A DNA stretch of 64,000 bases, from contig JAKFYB010000039.1 in NCBI GenBank assembly GCA_021731085.1, positions 1-64,000 of the forward strand, in the 5' to 3' direction. Shown here piece by piece: positions 1 through 8,006 of this stretch; position 1 is the first letter of the stretch; every line of letters starts with the position of its first letter. Below the pieces are notes generated by a model. That model was given only the letters and a program-made list of their open reading frames with translations, searched no databases and was not told where the DNA came from. This stretch comes from Dehalococcoidia bacterium. Its GTDB lineage: Bacteria; Chloroflexota; Dehalococcoidia; DSTF01; JACRBR01. Made by a program: the position numbers and the translations under genes.

Positions 1-178
1 CCAGTCCCCAGCCCCTCGCGACCGAGCTACGCTCGAGCTCAGCAGCATGCTGACCGCCGGCCAAATGATGGCCGAAGCCGCCCTCCTCCGAGAAGAATCC
101 CGTGGCGCCCACTACCGCACCGACTTTCCCGATCCTAAAGACGAATGGCGCCGCCACATCGTCTTCCGCCGCGCGTAG
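1..178 (+). CDS. nadB: L-aspartate oxidase, C-terminal end (partial)
   Basis: The frame that opens at base 2 and stops at 176-178 encodes the last 58 residues of a protein that begins before the window. The stretch [16 protein letters not shown] followed by a Trp-Arg-Arg tail is the usual C-terminus of L-aspartate oxidase. That flavoenzyme converts aspartate to iminoaspartate at the start of bacterial NAD synthesis. A nadC gene lies on the same strand about 11 kb downstream, which supports the call although the two are not adjacent. Only the helical C-terminal domain is visible, so the FAD and active-site parts cannot be checked. The closely related SdhA/FrdA flavoproteins have different tails. 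Confidence 0.8.
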   Translation, partial: QSPAPRDRATLELSSMLTAGQMMAEAALLREESRGAHYRTDFPDPKDEWRRHIVFRRA

Positions 179-520
179 CCGACCAAGGACGGGCGCCCGC
201 GCCCGCCTCAAGCTCAAGAAGGAGACGAGCGAAGCAAGTCCCGTCATTCTGAGCGAAGTCGAAGAATCTTGTTGCTGATACTTCCGTGCGACCACCGAAG
301 GCCACCGGCTGGCCGACAGAGAGGGGCTCAGTAGCTGCGTAGCTCTGGCTGCGCCAGGTCTCCGCCCAGCAAATTCTGCGATCTCTGTGCCGTTCCATCG
401 CATTGACATAGCTTCCGCAGCGGCGCGTGAGCACATAGAACGAATGTGCTATACCCCTGTCGGCGAACTCAAACAGCCCGCAGGAGGCAACCGTTGCCAG
501 CCAGGAAATCCGTCATCCCG
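179..520. repeat. Spacer with dispersed repeat elements
   Basis: No convincing gene lies here. At 187-207 there is a GGGCGCCCGCGCCC-type palindromic GC block. At 241-271 there is a copy of the dispersed element GTCATTCTGAGCGAAG...GAAGAATCT, which recurs in variant form at 12345-12375, 13012-13041 and, reversed, 13128-13154. The end of the spacer carries GGAGG at 483-487, somewhat far from the start codon at 521. Confidence 0.6.
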
Positions 521-1069
521 ATGGAACGAATCGACCACGCGATCTACCTCATCCGTGGCCAGAAGGTCATGCTCGATGCCGACCTCGCCCTCTTGTATGG
601 GGTCCCAACTAAGTCCCTGAACCTCGCCGTCAAGAGGAATCTGGAGCGGTTTCCTGATGATTTCATGTTCCGTCTCACGGCCGAGGAGTTCGGGCGTTTG
701 AGGTTTCAAAATGAAACCTCAAACCAGGATTCAGATTCAGATGATGCTTCTTTGCGGTACCAATCTGGGACCTCAAACACCCGAGGCGGCCGCCGTACCC
801 CGCCGTACGCATTCACCGAGCAGGGCGTCGCCATGCTTTCCGGTCTCCTGAACAGCCCGCGCGCCATCGCCGTAAACATCGAGATCATGCGCGCCTTCGT
901 TCGCCTCAGAAGATTGCTGGCCGAAAACGCCGACCTGTCGCGCAAGCTGGCCGCGCTTGAACGCAAGAACGACCAGCAGTTCAAGGTCGTGTTCGACGCC
1001 ATCCGACAGCTCATGGCCCCACCGGCAACGCCGGCAAGAAAGATCGGCTTCCGGCCAGCGAAGCAGTAA
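521..1069 (+). CDS. ORF6N domain-containing DNA-binding protein
   Basis: This is a protein of about 182 residues starting [28 protein letters not shown], the typical opening of the ORF6N domain (roughly residues 5-90). Family members occur in phages and as solitary chromosomal genes and are thought to bind DNA. The C-terminal half has the family signature [13 protein letters not shown], then MRAFVRLR and a short coiled coil (about residues 125-160). The ATG at 521 is preferred to an in-frame ATG at 446, because homology begins at MERIDHAI. The linker holds two similar short blocks, RFQNETSN and RYQSGTSN, which look like an internal duplication. It could be a phage relic, but no other phage gene is adjacent. 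Confidence 0.8.
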   Translation: MERIDHAIYLIRGQKVMLDADLALLYGVPTKSLNLAVKRNLERFPDDFMFRLTAEEFGRLRFQNETSNQDSDSDDASLRYQSGTSNTRGGRRTPPYAFTEQGVAMLSGLLNSPRAIAVNIEIMRAFVRLRRLLAENADLSRKLAALERKNDQQFKVVFDAIRQLMAPPATPARKIGFRPAKQ

Positions 1070-1251
1070 GGTGCCGTCGCCGCAGGAGGACGGACGCCCT
1101 CGCCCGTCGTAGGGGCGCCGCCTGGCGCGCCCGCCGTCGCACAAGAAAAGGCGAGGACCCGAACCGAATCTCGATTCGCATCCCCGCCCAAGATGCTGAC
1201 CGCTGAAAGCTGAGTGCTGAGAGCGACCGCAGTCGCCCGACCGCGGTTGCC
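1070..1251. repeat. GC-rich dispersed repeat spacer
   Basis: This short noncoding stretch holds GGACGGACGCCCTCGCCCGTCGTAGGGGCGCC-like sequence at about 1089-1120. The same family of palindromic GC blocks recurs at 187-207, near 1880-1900, at 12297-12318 and inside the tandem array near 32.5-33 kb. No gene was seen. Confidence 0.5.
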
Positions 1252-1326
1252 CTACGCCAACCGCAGGATCAAGATCACCAGCAAGATGATCAACAGCAAC
1301 CCAACAATCCCACCACCGTAATACAT
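1252..1326 (-). CDS. 24-residue single-span membrane peptide
   Basis: Reading leftward from ATG (1326-1324) gives MYYGGGIVGLLLIILLVILI plus a short RLA end, stopping at 1252. It is one hydrophobic helix with a tiny Gly-rich N-terminus and a basic residue near the C-terminus. A strong Shine-Dalgarno run, GAGGAGGAG, sits just upstream of the start, which is the main reason to believe it. Similar tiny hydrophobic proteins exist in many bacteria, with no firm function. It lies just downstream of the 107-residue membrane protein on the same strand and may be cotranscribed with it. Confidence 0.55.
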   Translation of the reverse strand: MYYGGGIVGLLLIILLVILILRLA

Positions 1327-1377
1327 GATCTCCTCCTCATCTCCATCTGTGATTTCTGTGCCTTCTGCGGATCGCCC

Positions 1378-1701
1378 CTATTGAGCCGGCTGCTCGCCGC
1401 CGTCGCCGCCCTCGGGCGCCGGTACGTCATCGCCGTCCGGAACATCCGGCACGCTCGGCGCGTCAGGCGCGTCCGGGACATCGGGCGCATCAGGCACGCT
1501 GTCCGACGTCCCCGGTGTCGTATCGACGCCGTCGTCGTCGTCCCACGGCTGCGTAAACAACAGCGCCAGCCCGATGATCACCGCCGCCAGGATCGCCAGC
1601 GCCGCCAGCATCATCCCCGCGCCAAATCCCGATCCCGCGCCGCCGCCGTCAACGACGTGCGTCTCGCGGACGACCGGCTCCGTGTGGTGTACGTCTGCCA
1701 T
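1378..1701 (-). CDS. Small membrane-anchored acidic Pro/Asp-rich protein
   Basis: This predicted protein has 107 residues. Residues 1-25 are a soluble, Gly-rich N-terminus. Residues 28-50 form one hydrophobic helix (MMLAALAILAAVIIGLALLF). The remainder is a highly acidic tail built of VPDAPD-like repeats. The start at 1701 is supported by AGGAGG a few bases upstream. The topology suggests a tail exposed outside the membrane, but there is no recognisable domain. It probably forms a short leftward unit with the 24-residue peptide. The opposite strand is also open here because of the repeat composition; that reading was discarded. Confidence 0.6.
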   Translation of the reverse strand: MADVHHTEPVVRETHVVDGGGAGSGFGAGMMLAALAILAAVIIGLALLFTQPWDDDDGVDTTPGTSDSVPDAPDVPDAPDAPSVPDVPDGDDVPAPEGGDGGEQPAQ

Positions 1702-2087
1702 CTCAGTTCCTCCTCTTTCGTATCTGTGCGAGCCATCTGCTCCGTTGTTGATGCGTTGTACCGGCGGCGAAGCGGCGTGGGCGTAACACGCCGACGCGCG
1801 CGTGTAACAATCGCGCAACGGCGACGCGCTCGTGAAGGAACCGCAGATTCCACAGATGGGCACAGATGGAGGTCAGGAGGACGGTCGCCCCCGCCCGTCG
1901 CGAAAGGAGCTGCACGGCGTCTCTCACATGCCACATGAATCACGTGCGCGACTCGCCTCGTCAAAATGGTCGAAGCAACGCTTGGGACGAAACAAAATGA
2001 TGCTGGTGACCGTTTGTCTACAGTAAGGCATCGACCAGCGGTCGCGATGGGGCGCGTCCACAAATACGCAGAAGGAGAACACGCCCC
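1702..2087. other. Intergenic region between divergent small genes
   Basis: About 385 bases lie between the leftward 107-residue protein and the rightward secreted protein. A GC-rich dispersed element is visible near 1875-1905 (GGACGGTCGCCCCCGCCCGTCG). AAGGAGAA at 2070-2077 is the ribosome-binding site for the gene at 2088. No other coding sequence is convincing. Confidence 0.5.
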
Positions 2088-2435
2088 ATGAAGAAGTACC
2101 TCTGGATAGGCCTGACAGTCGTGGGCCTCGGTATCTCTTGCCTGATTGCGACAGAAGCGCTCGCGGATGCAGGTAGCGGACAGAGTGCGGGCAACCGGAG
2201 CGACAACTACGTCGTGATCTGCCACTACGACCGCAACCAGCAGGGCCCTAACGCCGGCCCGCACACGATCACCATCAACGCTAATGCGCTTGACCAGCAC
2301 CTTGTCAACCACGTGAAGAAGGAAGGGTTCGTCGGCGACGACAGCACCGGTCCGTGCCCTGGCGAGACGCCTCAACCAACCCGTACCGCGCCGGCATCCA
2401 CGCGCACAGTGGAACCAACGCAAGGACCTGACTAG
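2088..2435 (+). CDS. Small secreted protein with a Cys pair
   Basis: The 115-residue product begins with a typical signal peptide: Lys-Lys, hydrophobic residues 5-22, and an ALA-DA cleavage site at about 26-27. The mature part contains VVICHYDRN, a central TITINANALDQHL block and a late GPC, so two cysteines could pair. The arrangement (CH near the start, TI-x-V/I-x-A, a His-Leu pair, GPC) resembles small extracellular proteins found in several phyla with no known function. A Thr/Pro-rich tail follows. A good ribosome-binding site and a strong terminator at 2448-2486 make it a self-contained gene. Confidence 0.65.
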   Translation: MKKYLWIGLTVVGLGISCLIATEALADAGSGQSAGNRSDNYVVICHYDRNQQGPNAGPHTITINANALDQHLVNHVKKEGFVGDDSTGPCPGETPQPTRTAPASTRTVEPTQGPD

Positions 2436-2447
2436 GTAGATCGCACA

Positions 2448-2486
2448 GATGGGGTCGGCACTCGGACGAAGTGGGCCGACCCCATC
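2448..2486 (+). terminator. Hairpin terminator
   Basis: A perfect 12-bp stem (GATGGGGTCGGC with GCCGACCCCATC) and a 15-base loop lie 12 bases after the stop codon of the gene ending at 2435. The U-tract is poor (CTCGTTGG), so termination efficiency is uncertain. Confidence 0.65.
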
Positions 2487-2557
2487 TCGTTGGCAAGCCA
2501 GAAAAAAACGTCTAGCTCGCGTGGCCGCTACATCACTGGCAATGCGCCGGTTGGACG

Positions 2558-2959
2558 TTAAGCAACCAGGGAAAGTACAGCGCCGATTACGCCGCTACCG
2601 GTCGCGTACTTCTCAGCGTGCGGAAGCTCCAGCACAGTCCAGATGTGTTTGCCGTTGGTGCGATGGGACAACTCCATACGGAGTCGATCCGCCGCCATGC
2701 TGGCGGCAGCTGCCCCGGTGCCGGGAAGAACGGCCACTATCGCGCGATCTCCGACAAGGCCAACCCTGTCATCGACACGAGTCGCGTTGCTTATGGCGAC
2801 CCTCGCCTGCTGCACGAGCTCGGGTGACAAGCCCATCGGCAGATCTCTTCGCACTACTATGAGTACGGAAAGCGGACGACCTTGTTGGAGAATCTGGTCG
2901 ATCTCTTCGATTGTCAGCTCAACTCGAGCCACGGCGTTCTCGATGATCCCACTAGACAT
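2558..2959 (-). CDS. Degenerate GGDEF-like protein
   Basis: The 133-residue product looks like half a GGDEF (diguanylate cyclase) domain. Residues 28-40 (PLSVLIVVRRDL) match the first strand. Residues 62-84 (DDRVGLVGDRAIVAVLPGT) match the region where the catalytic GG[DE]EF loop should sit, followed by the usual helix with ADRLRMEL. The signature itself reads LVGDR, so cyclase activity is not expected. A role in binding a nucleotide or a partner is possible but unproven. It stands just downstream of the sigma/anti-sigma pair on the same strand and could be cotranscribed, with a spacer of about 50 bases. Confidence 0.5.
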   Translation of the reverse strand: MSSGIIENAVARVELTIEEIDQILQQGRPLSVLIVVRRDLPMGLSPELVQQARVAISNATRVDDRVGLVGDRAIVAVLPGTGAAAASMAADRLRMELSHRTNGKHIWTVLELPHAEKYATGSGVIGAVLSLVA

Positions 2960-3009
2960 TCGACGACTCCAACGGTCGATTCCAATAAGCGTGTCGTTCG
3001 ACCACGACC

Positions 3010-4137
3010 CTAATTGTTGTTGCCGCTATTCCCATTCCCATTCCCATTCCCGTTGCCATTTCCGTTTCCGCTGCCGGTGCCACCACCTTGCCCCGGGGGA
3101 GTTGCCGGCGGGCCGGGAGTTTTCGTTCTGTCAGCCTGACCCGGTGGGGTCTTCGTGCTCTCCGTCTGGCCCGGAGGCGTCTTCGTCTTCTCAGCCTGAC
3201 CAGGTGGCGTCTTCGTGTTCTGTCCCTGGCCGGGCGGTGTTTCGGGCGGCCCAGATGGTGCCGTCGCGGGTGGCTGCGATGGCGATTGCGGTGGTTCGGA
3301 CTCCGGAGGAGCCCACACTACGGTTACGGCAACAGCGTGAACGCTTCCATTGCCTCCGCTCGTTCCCGAAACGTCGGCCGTTGCACCAGCCATGAGTTCT
3401 CCGATGATCGTCGTTTTCACATCGGTCTGCACCTTGAACACCTGTCCACCAACCACCAGCTCAAACGTGTTGCCTCGAATGTTGGAAACAACGCCCGACA
3501 AGGTAATCGGCTGCGTCCCACCGGGCGCTGGCACCGATGTCGCATCCGGCTGCGCAGTGCTCTCTCCTACCCGTTGGCCGGCTGCTGTGGGAGTAGCGTT
3601 CAGTCCTACGGCGGCGGTCGGCGAAGTGTCGGCCTCGTCCGCAACGTCCTTGGTCCCGACGGAGGAATCGTCGTCGCCGGGAACCAGCGGCTGGGCCCAC
3701 GAGGGCACCACGCGCGTGACTGCGCTCCCGATCTCCTCGTCGATGCCGGTTGTAAGGGCGACGGTCGTGGCCGCAGCAGCTCCGCCCGCGCCGAGCAACG
3801 CGAACGCGAACACACCCGCTGGCAGTGACATAGATGCGAAGATGAGCCTCTTGTTCCACCACCCGGCGCGGATGCGTGGTGCCGGTTGTGCCTCACGCAC
3901 GATTGCCATCTGAGAGCGACGCAGTGCGGACTGGACGACGTTGAAGTTGTCGTGCAGGCGATCCGTCGGCTGCTCGTAGACAAGCGATGGATTGGCGAGC
4001 GCCGCCGTCTCAAGGAGTGGTCGCAGTTCGTCAGCATGGTGCGGGTAGCGCGCGAGTATCTCCTCGATCTGTTGGCCCTGACGGAGTGCATCGATCGAAG
4101 CGTCCAGCGCATCGTTGAAGGCGTTCTGACCCATCAT
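3010..4137 (-). CDS. Anti-sigma-factor-like membrane protein with DUF5666-like domain
   Basis: The 375-residue product starts with a soluble helical segment (FNDALDASIDALRQGQQIEEILARYP, HADELRPLLE) typical of proteins encoded next to ECF sigma factors. One membrane helix follows at about residues 98-125. The outer part has a beta-rich DUF5666-like stretch at about 215-275 (ITLSGVVSNIRGNTFELVV). It then has TPPGQ repeats and a final (GN)n run encoded by a CATTCC-type microsatellite at about 3014-3060. It overlaps the sigma gene by 4 bases (ATGA), so translation is coupled. By position it should bind and restrain that sigma factor from the membrane. The external repeats could sense or bind the cell surface. 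No zinc-binding anti-sigma motif was seen. Confidence 0.65.
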   Translation of the reverse strand: MMGQNAFNDALDASIDALRQGQQIEEILARYPHHADELRPLLETAALANPSLVYEQPTDRLHDNFNVVQSALRRSQMAIVREAQPAPRIRAGWWNKRLIFASMSLPAGVFAFALLGAGGAAAATTVALTTGIDEEIGSAVTRVVPSWAQPLVPGDDDSSVGTKDVADEADTSPTAAVGLNATPTAAGQRVGESTAQPDATSVPAPGGTQPITLSGVVSNIRGNTFELVVGGQVFKVQTDVKTTIIGELMAGATADVSGTSGGNGSVHAVAVTVVWAPPESEPPQSPSQPPATAPSGPPETPPGQGQNTKTPPGQAEKTKTPPGQTESTKTPPGQADRTKTPGPPATPPGQGGGTGSGNGNGNGNGNGNGNSGNNN

Positions 4138-4760
4138 GCCGTCCGCCGTTCCGGCTCACTCAGGAGGCGCTTCAGCGATCGAAGGCCGCGCGCCTGGAGT
4201 GCCTTGACTGCTGTCTCGGGCTTGTTCACGACCTGCGCGACTTGCGCGTTGCTCATGCCGCCATAGAAGCGCAAGATAATCACCTGCTGCTGGTCGTCCG
4301 TGAGCGAGCGGATCGCCTGCATCATGTCGTTGCGCTCATCAAGCATGCCGATCGCATCGACACTGTGCTCGATCTCCTCTGGCAGTTCCGCAGTCTCCTG
4401 CGTAGCGCGTTTCGCGGCCGACTTGCGGTAGTCAGCCGTGACGTTGTGGGCAATGCGATAGAGCCAGGCCAGTAGGGGCATGCCACGATACTCGTACTTA
4501 GAGATGCCCGCGATCGCGCGAACGAACACATCTGCGGCGAGGTCTTCGGCGGTCGAGCGGTCGCCAACACGGAAGTAGATGTAGGAGTAGATCTTCTCGA
4601 CATGGCGGCTGTAAATCTCGGACCAGGCTTGTTCGTCGTGCACCTTCGCGGCCGCGACGAGTTCCTCCTCGCCCTGGTCGTCCGTCGGTACGGACGCCGG
4701 CGAGGCCGACCCTTCACTGTGTATATCCCTGTCGAACAGCAAACCGAGACGCCCTGACAA
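4134..4760 (-). CDS. ECF-family RNA polymerase sigma factor
   Basis: The 208-residue product has an N-terminal variable part of about 30 residues. Region 2 follows at about 45-118 (IYSRHVEKIYSYIYFRVGD, AEDLAADVFVRAI, LAWLYRIAHNVTADY). Region 4 lies at about 146-200 (SLTDDQQQVIILRFYGGMS, then a helix-turn-helix with AQVAQVVNKPETAVKALQARGLRSLKRLL). This is the two-domain layout of ECF sigma factors, which direct RNA polymerase to a small regulon. The downstream overlapping gene is the likely anti-sigma factor. Its regulon is unknown. The Tad-like genes directly upstream on the same strand are possible targets. Confidence 0.9.
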   Translation of the reverse strand: MSGRLGLLFDRDIHSEGSASPASVPTDDQGEEELVAAAKVHDEQAWSEIYSRHVEKIYSYIYFRVGDRSTAEDLAADVFVRAIAGISKYEYRGMPLLAWLYRIAHNVTADYRKSAAKRATQETAELPEEIEHSVDAIGMLDERNDMMQAIRSLTDDQQQVIILRFYGGMSNAQVAQVVNKPETAVKALQARGLRSLKRLLSEPERRTA

Positions 4761-4935
4761 GCAGATTCAAACAATGGCCGTGCGAGCGGCACCCTTAGTG
4801 ATTCTCGGCAGATTGGCGGAGCCGAACGATGGACGGGAAGGCGATCCCAGCTTGCAATTGCGGGCACCACGAAGGGCCAGATATCCAGTATCTGGTCCTT
4901 CATGCCGTATTCAGGCCGTGGGGGTGGCCGCCGGC
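4761..4935. other. Intergenic region between sigma factor and TadG-like gene
   Basis: This stretch of 175 bases presumably holds the promoter for the sigma/anti-sigma pair. No clear -35/-10 pair or hairpin was recognised. Confidence 0.3.
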
Positions 4936-6060
4936 CTACTCGGTGAGTTTGGAAAAGTGGACCAACGCGAGCGGATCATAGGTTCCCGCGAGCGCTCGAG
5001 CGTTGATGTCCGCTTTCACAAATCGGCCCTTGATTTCGCAGTTGTTCCCCTGACATTTGCCGCTGTCGTAGCCCTCAAGAAACAGCAGCGCGAAACGCTG
5101 GATCGTGGCCGGGTTCGACGCTCCGTTTCCGAAGTCATCAACGACGGGGATGATGATGACGCGGCGGCTGCAGATGTCAGTGTCTGACGTGCACTTACCG
5201 GGACCGTCTGTCCACGGGTTGCAGTCTGGATCGATGTTGCTGATGCCTGTCACGGGATCAGGGGCGCTGAACGTCTCAGCGAATGAATCGCAGTCCGTGG
5301 ACGTATTGTTCATGCGGAAGTCGACCCCGGTGCGTGTAGGGCCGATGAGGTTACCCGTTTGTGGTGTGCAATCCGGCCCGTCGCAGGTCGGCGAGTTCTC
5401 CGAGCAGGTGGAGGGATATACCCCAGGACATGCTCCGGTCGTGCAGTTCGGTGCTGAGACCGCACACGCAAATGAATCGCTCCCATACATGACCGACTCG
5501 TTGTAGACGTTCGCCCCGGGCCCGTCGATGCGTATCGCGCCGAAGTTGCCCGTGTTGCCGCCGGTCGCGTCGTACTTCATGACGACCACCGTACCGAGCG
5601 TCGATGCGTCCTGGGTTGCCTGGGTGATAGTCCACGGAACTATGCCCGCACCGCCACCGAATGAAACCTTCACCGCCGCAGCTCCAGCGCCGACATAGCG
5701 CGAGTCGACACCAAGGACCTTCATAAATGCGAACTTGTGGTTGCGGGTTATGGATGCGCGAACAATCGGTGGGTCCGCAGCCGCATTGATCGTGAGCGTG
5801 ACGTCCGAAACAGCGACGCCGTTCTCCAGCGCAAACTCCTCACCGGCGACGCGAGCGGCGTTGGTGTCCGGCAGCTTTTGTGCCGCCGCAAGCGCGATAC
5901 TATCGGCTGCGTTCTGAAGGTTGCGCCGTTCGCTGTAGAACGTACCAACATCAAGGGCCATTCCCGTCATGCCGAGGAGAACCGGGAACGTCGCCACGGC
6001 GAGCATGATCACCTGGCCGCGCTCAGAGGAAAATCGCTTCAGAAACTCGCGCATCTTCAC
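4936..6060 (-). CDS. TadG-like pilus-associated protein
   Basis: The 374-residue protein begins with the Tad signature: a basic start, then RGQVIMLAVATFPVLLGMTGMALDVG, a single membrane helix at about residues 14-38. FYSERRNLQNAADSIALAAAQ follows, the conserved segment of TadE/TadG-like Flp pilus assembly proteins. The remainder is a large extracytoplasmic region. Residues ~205-300 carry many cysteines (NCTTGACPGVYPSTCSENSP and others) and may be disulphide-linked. It lies 8 bases after the TadE-like gene, so the two are an operon. The core Tad machinery (TadA, B, C, Flp pilin) is absent from the window. Confidence 0.75.
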   Translation of the reverse strand: MKMREFLKRFSSERGQVIMLAVATFPVLLGMTGMALDVGTFYSERRNLQNAADSIALAAAQKLPDTNAARVAGEEFALENGVAVSDVTLTINAAADPPIVRASITRNHKFAFMKVLGVDSRYVGAGAAAVKVSFGGGAGIVPWTITQATQDASTLGTVVVMKYDATGGNTGNFGAIRIDGPGANVYNESVMYGSDSFACAVSAPNCTTGACPGVYPSTCSENSPTCDGPDCTPQTGNLIGPTRTGVDFRMNNTSTDCDSFAETFSAPDPVTGISNIDPDCNPWTDGPGKCTSDTDICSRRVIIIPVVDDFGNGASNPATIQRFALLFLEGYDSGKCQGNNCEIKGRFVKADINARALAGTYDPLALVHFSKLTE

Positions 6061-6068
6061 AATCTCCC

Positions 6069-6548
6069 CTACTCCAACCGCATGCTCGTCGAGGAGCTCA
6101 CTGTGATGCTGTCGTCCAATGCGCCGTTCGAGAAGAAGTTGACGACGCGGTCAACCGGCGTGATGAAGTGGTACTCATAGTCGATCGCCACTTCAACGGG
6201 CTCGCCCGGGGCGGTCCCTGACGGATACGTCACGTCAACATCGAGCACGTTGTCGAGATTGAGGCCGTTCAGCGACTTACACGCGCGGCCGACGGTGTTC
6301 GTCGTGACGCTCCCATTGCAGTCGCCGGTGCCGCCGGAAGTGAATGTGCCCGGCGGGTTGCCGACCGACGCGTAGCGCGCCGCTTCCCGGCTTGCCTGTG
6401 CAACGCCGATGTAGGCCCGCAGGCCCATGCCGAAGTCGATGATGCCGAAAGCGAGAATGATGAAGATCGGCATGACCATCGCGAACTCGGCGAGGCTTTG
6501 TCCGCCTTCCCGAAATGATGACGTTGCTCTGCGTCTCGGCATGCACAC
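6069..6548 (-). CDS. TadE-like pilus assembly protein
   Basis: The 159-residue product has GQSLAEFAMVMPIFIILAFGIIDFG at about residues 15-40, the classic TadE start with a Glu at the position used in pilin-like subunits. AQASREAARYAS follows. One N-terminal membrane helix is followed by a small beta-rich outer domain. TadE-family proteins are pseudopilin-like parts of Flp/Tad secretion systems, processed by a prepilin peptidase. It is the first gene of a two-gene unit with the TadG-like protein. Confidence 0.8.
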   Translation of the reverse strand: MCMPRRRATSSFREGGQSLAEFAMVMPIFIILAFGIIDFGMGLRAYIGVAQASREAARYASVGNPPGTFTSGGTGDCNGSVTTNTVGRACKSLNGLNLDNVLDVDVTYPSGTAPGEPVEVAIDYEYHFITPVDRVVNFFSNGALDDSITVSSSTSMRLE

Positions 6549-7036
6549 CCCCGTCTACCGCTTCGCGAACCGCAGGCGCGTGCAGGCGCCATGTGGGCTT
6601 GTTAGTGGCTATAACCGGGGACTACAGCAAATCGAGACGGCCCTACGCGGAAATGCCAGCACAAACTGATTCGTCGGTCTTCAGACCCTGGGTCGTGTCA
6701 AGAAGGGATTTTGCGCGAGGGCGTCTCCTTTCGCTTGAGACGTCTGTTATTCACAACGGACAACGGTTTCGGACCGCCCCCATCGGCCGACCTTCATGTC
6801 CACAGCCCCATTCAAGAACGCGCCGGTCCAGGTGCCCCATCGCTCGGACCGGCGCGTTCTTCATCTCCGACCAAGCACCGTACCCAGGGCGATTCCTTGT
6901 TTCCTCGATCAGCGGACCTGCGGGCGACGGATGGTCAGTGCCTGTGGCTAGCCTGATTCAACATGGGTCCCGCCAACACCAGGATCAGAAAAGCCCCGGG
7001 CAGTCGGGGCTTTCTGAACGGCTTCATTGTTGCTTG
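6549..7036. other. Long intergenic region with a 16-bp perfect inverted repeat
   Basis: Nearly 490 bases separate the TadE-like gene from the next leftward gene. At 6814-6861 there is a perfect 16-bp inverted repeat (AAGAACGCGCCGGTCC with GGACCGGCGCGTTCTT) around a 16-base loop. It could be a terminator or a structured RNA element. It has no flanking gene in the correct position except the upstream leftward one, so its role is unclear. No coding sequence was seen. The hairpin at 6990-7013 is listed separately. Confidence 0.5.
6990..7013 (-). terminator. Rho-independent terminator for the leftward gene at 7037-7639
   Basis: A 9-bp stem (AAAGCCCCG with CGGGGCTTT) and 6-base loop start 23 bases past the stop codon at 7037. 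Read leftward, the stem ends in TTTT. The near symmetry would also allow some rightward termination. Confidence 0.8.
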
Positions 7037-7639
7037 TCAAGGAGGGTTAGCGGTTCTTTCCCTTGCCTCGGCGTTCCGAGACTTCGCCCTCGCCCTCGTT
7101 TCCTCTTCGTCGTCATCGCCGCCTACGTGGCAGGGAACCGTCACCTGCTTGCCGCTCGGCGTCGTCTTGACGATGGTCTCGCCCTTCTCGCAGACGCCAT
7201 CGCCGTCCTCTGGGTGCTTCGAGGGGTTCGAGTCCGGGATGCCGCTCACGTCGTCGTCAGCGACCGGCGTTGCGGACACCTCGGCCGTTGGCGTGGCGTC
7301 CGCGGGCGTCGCCGTCGGCTCCAGCGTCGGCGTGCCGTCTGTCGGCGTGCCCGTGGCCTCTGGCGTCGGCGTTTCCGTCGCATCATCCGGGGTGCCCGTT
7401 GGATCGTCCGGCGTCTCGGTTGCGACCGGTTCCTCCGTCTCGGTGCCGTCCGGCGTTGCGGTCTCAGTAGGGTCGGTTGGCGTTTCCGTAGAGTCCGACG
7501 GCGTTTCTGTCGCTGCGATTTCTGTTGGCGTTTCTGTCGGGTCTTCGAGCAGACTCATGTCCTGCGATGCGAACGTTCCGGCGACGGCGAGCGACGCGAG
7601 GGTGATCCCCGCCACAGCGGCAATGACTTGCTGTTTCAT
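7037..7639 (-). CDS. Secreted Thr/Pro/Glu-rich repeat protein
   Basis: The 200-residue product starts MKQQVIAAVAGITLASLAVA, a signal peptide probably cut near residue 24. Residues ~30-140 are low-complexity repeats of ETPT, ATPD and similar units. The C-terminal third contains a short conserved-looking block (DGDGVCEKGETIVKTTPSGK, then a VPCHVGGDDDEEE end) with two cysteines. The start at 7639 is supported by AGGAG upstream; an open extension to 7786 is rejected. Comparable proteins of unknown function occur in Chloroflexota and decorate or cross the cell wall. Its own terminator follows. Confidence 0.65.
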   Translation of the reverse strand: MKQQVIAAVAGITLASLAVAGTFASQDMSLLEDPTETPTEIAATETPSDSTETPTDPTETATPDGTETEEPVATETPDDPTGTPDDATETPTPEATGTPTDGTPTLEPTATPADATPTAEVSATPVADDDVSGIPDSNPSKHPEDGDGVCEKGETIVKTTPSGKQVTVPCHVGGDDDEEETRARAKSRNAEARERTANPP

Positions 7640-8006
7640 CCGTACTCCTGACCTATTACTTCCTGATTCCCACGGCCTGCTTAACTGTGCCGGTGGCGCG
7701 CTGGTAACGCCCGAAGGCGGCGAATATTGCACGATCGCCTGCGAAAATTGAAAGACCGCGCCGTCGGTTAGGGCGTTCCCCTGCAACGGTTGTCCGGGCC
7801 GCCGTCGCTTCCCGACGAGTCTCTCCCAAGCATGACGACGCGAAACGCGGATGATGTTTCAGACGCCGTTCAGATGCCATGCCGCCAGGGCCCGGGTGAA
7901 ATGAAGTCGAGCCCTGATTGTTCTTAGTATTGAACCGTCCAGAAACGATGTGGGGCATCGGGGCGGCCGCGCACCGTAAAGCAATCGATGGGGAAGGAGT
8001 CTCATC
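7640..8006. other. Divergent intergenic region
   Basis: About 370 bases separate two divergent genes for Thr/Pro-rich exported proteins, so both promoters should be here. AAGGAG at 7994-7999 serves the gene at 8007. No other gene or clear palindrome was recognised. Confidence 0.4.

Noticed and set aside
2449-3395. Rightward frames over the GGDEF-like gene and the (GN)n repeat
   Set aside because: Low-complexity His/Cys/Ser/Arg-rich reading of the opposite strand; no start signals.
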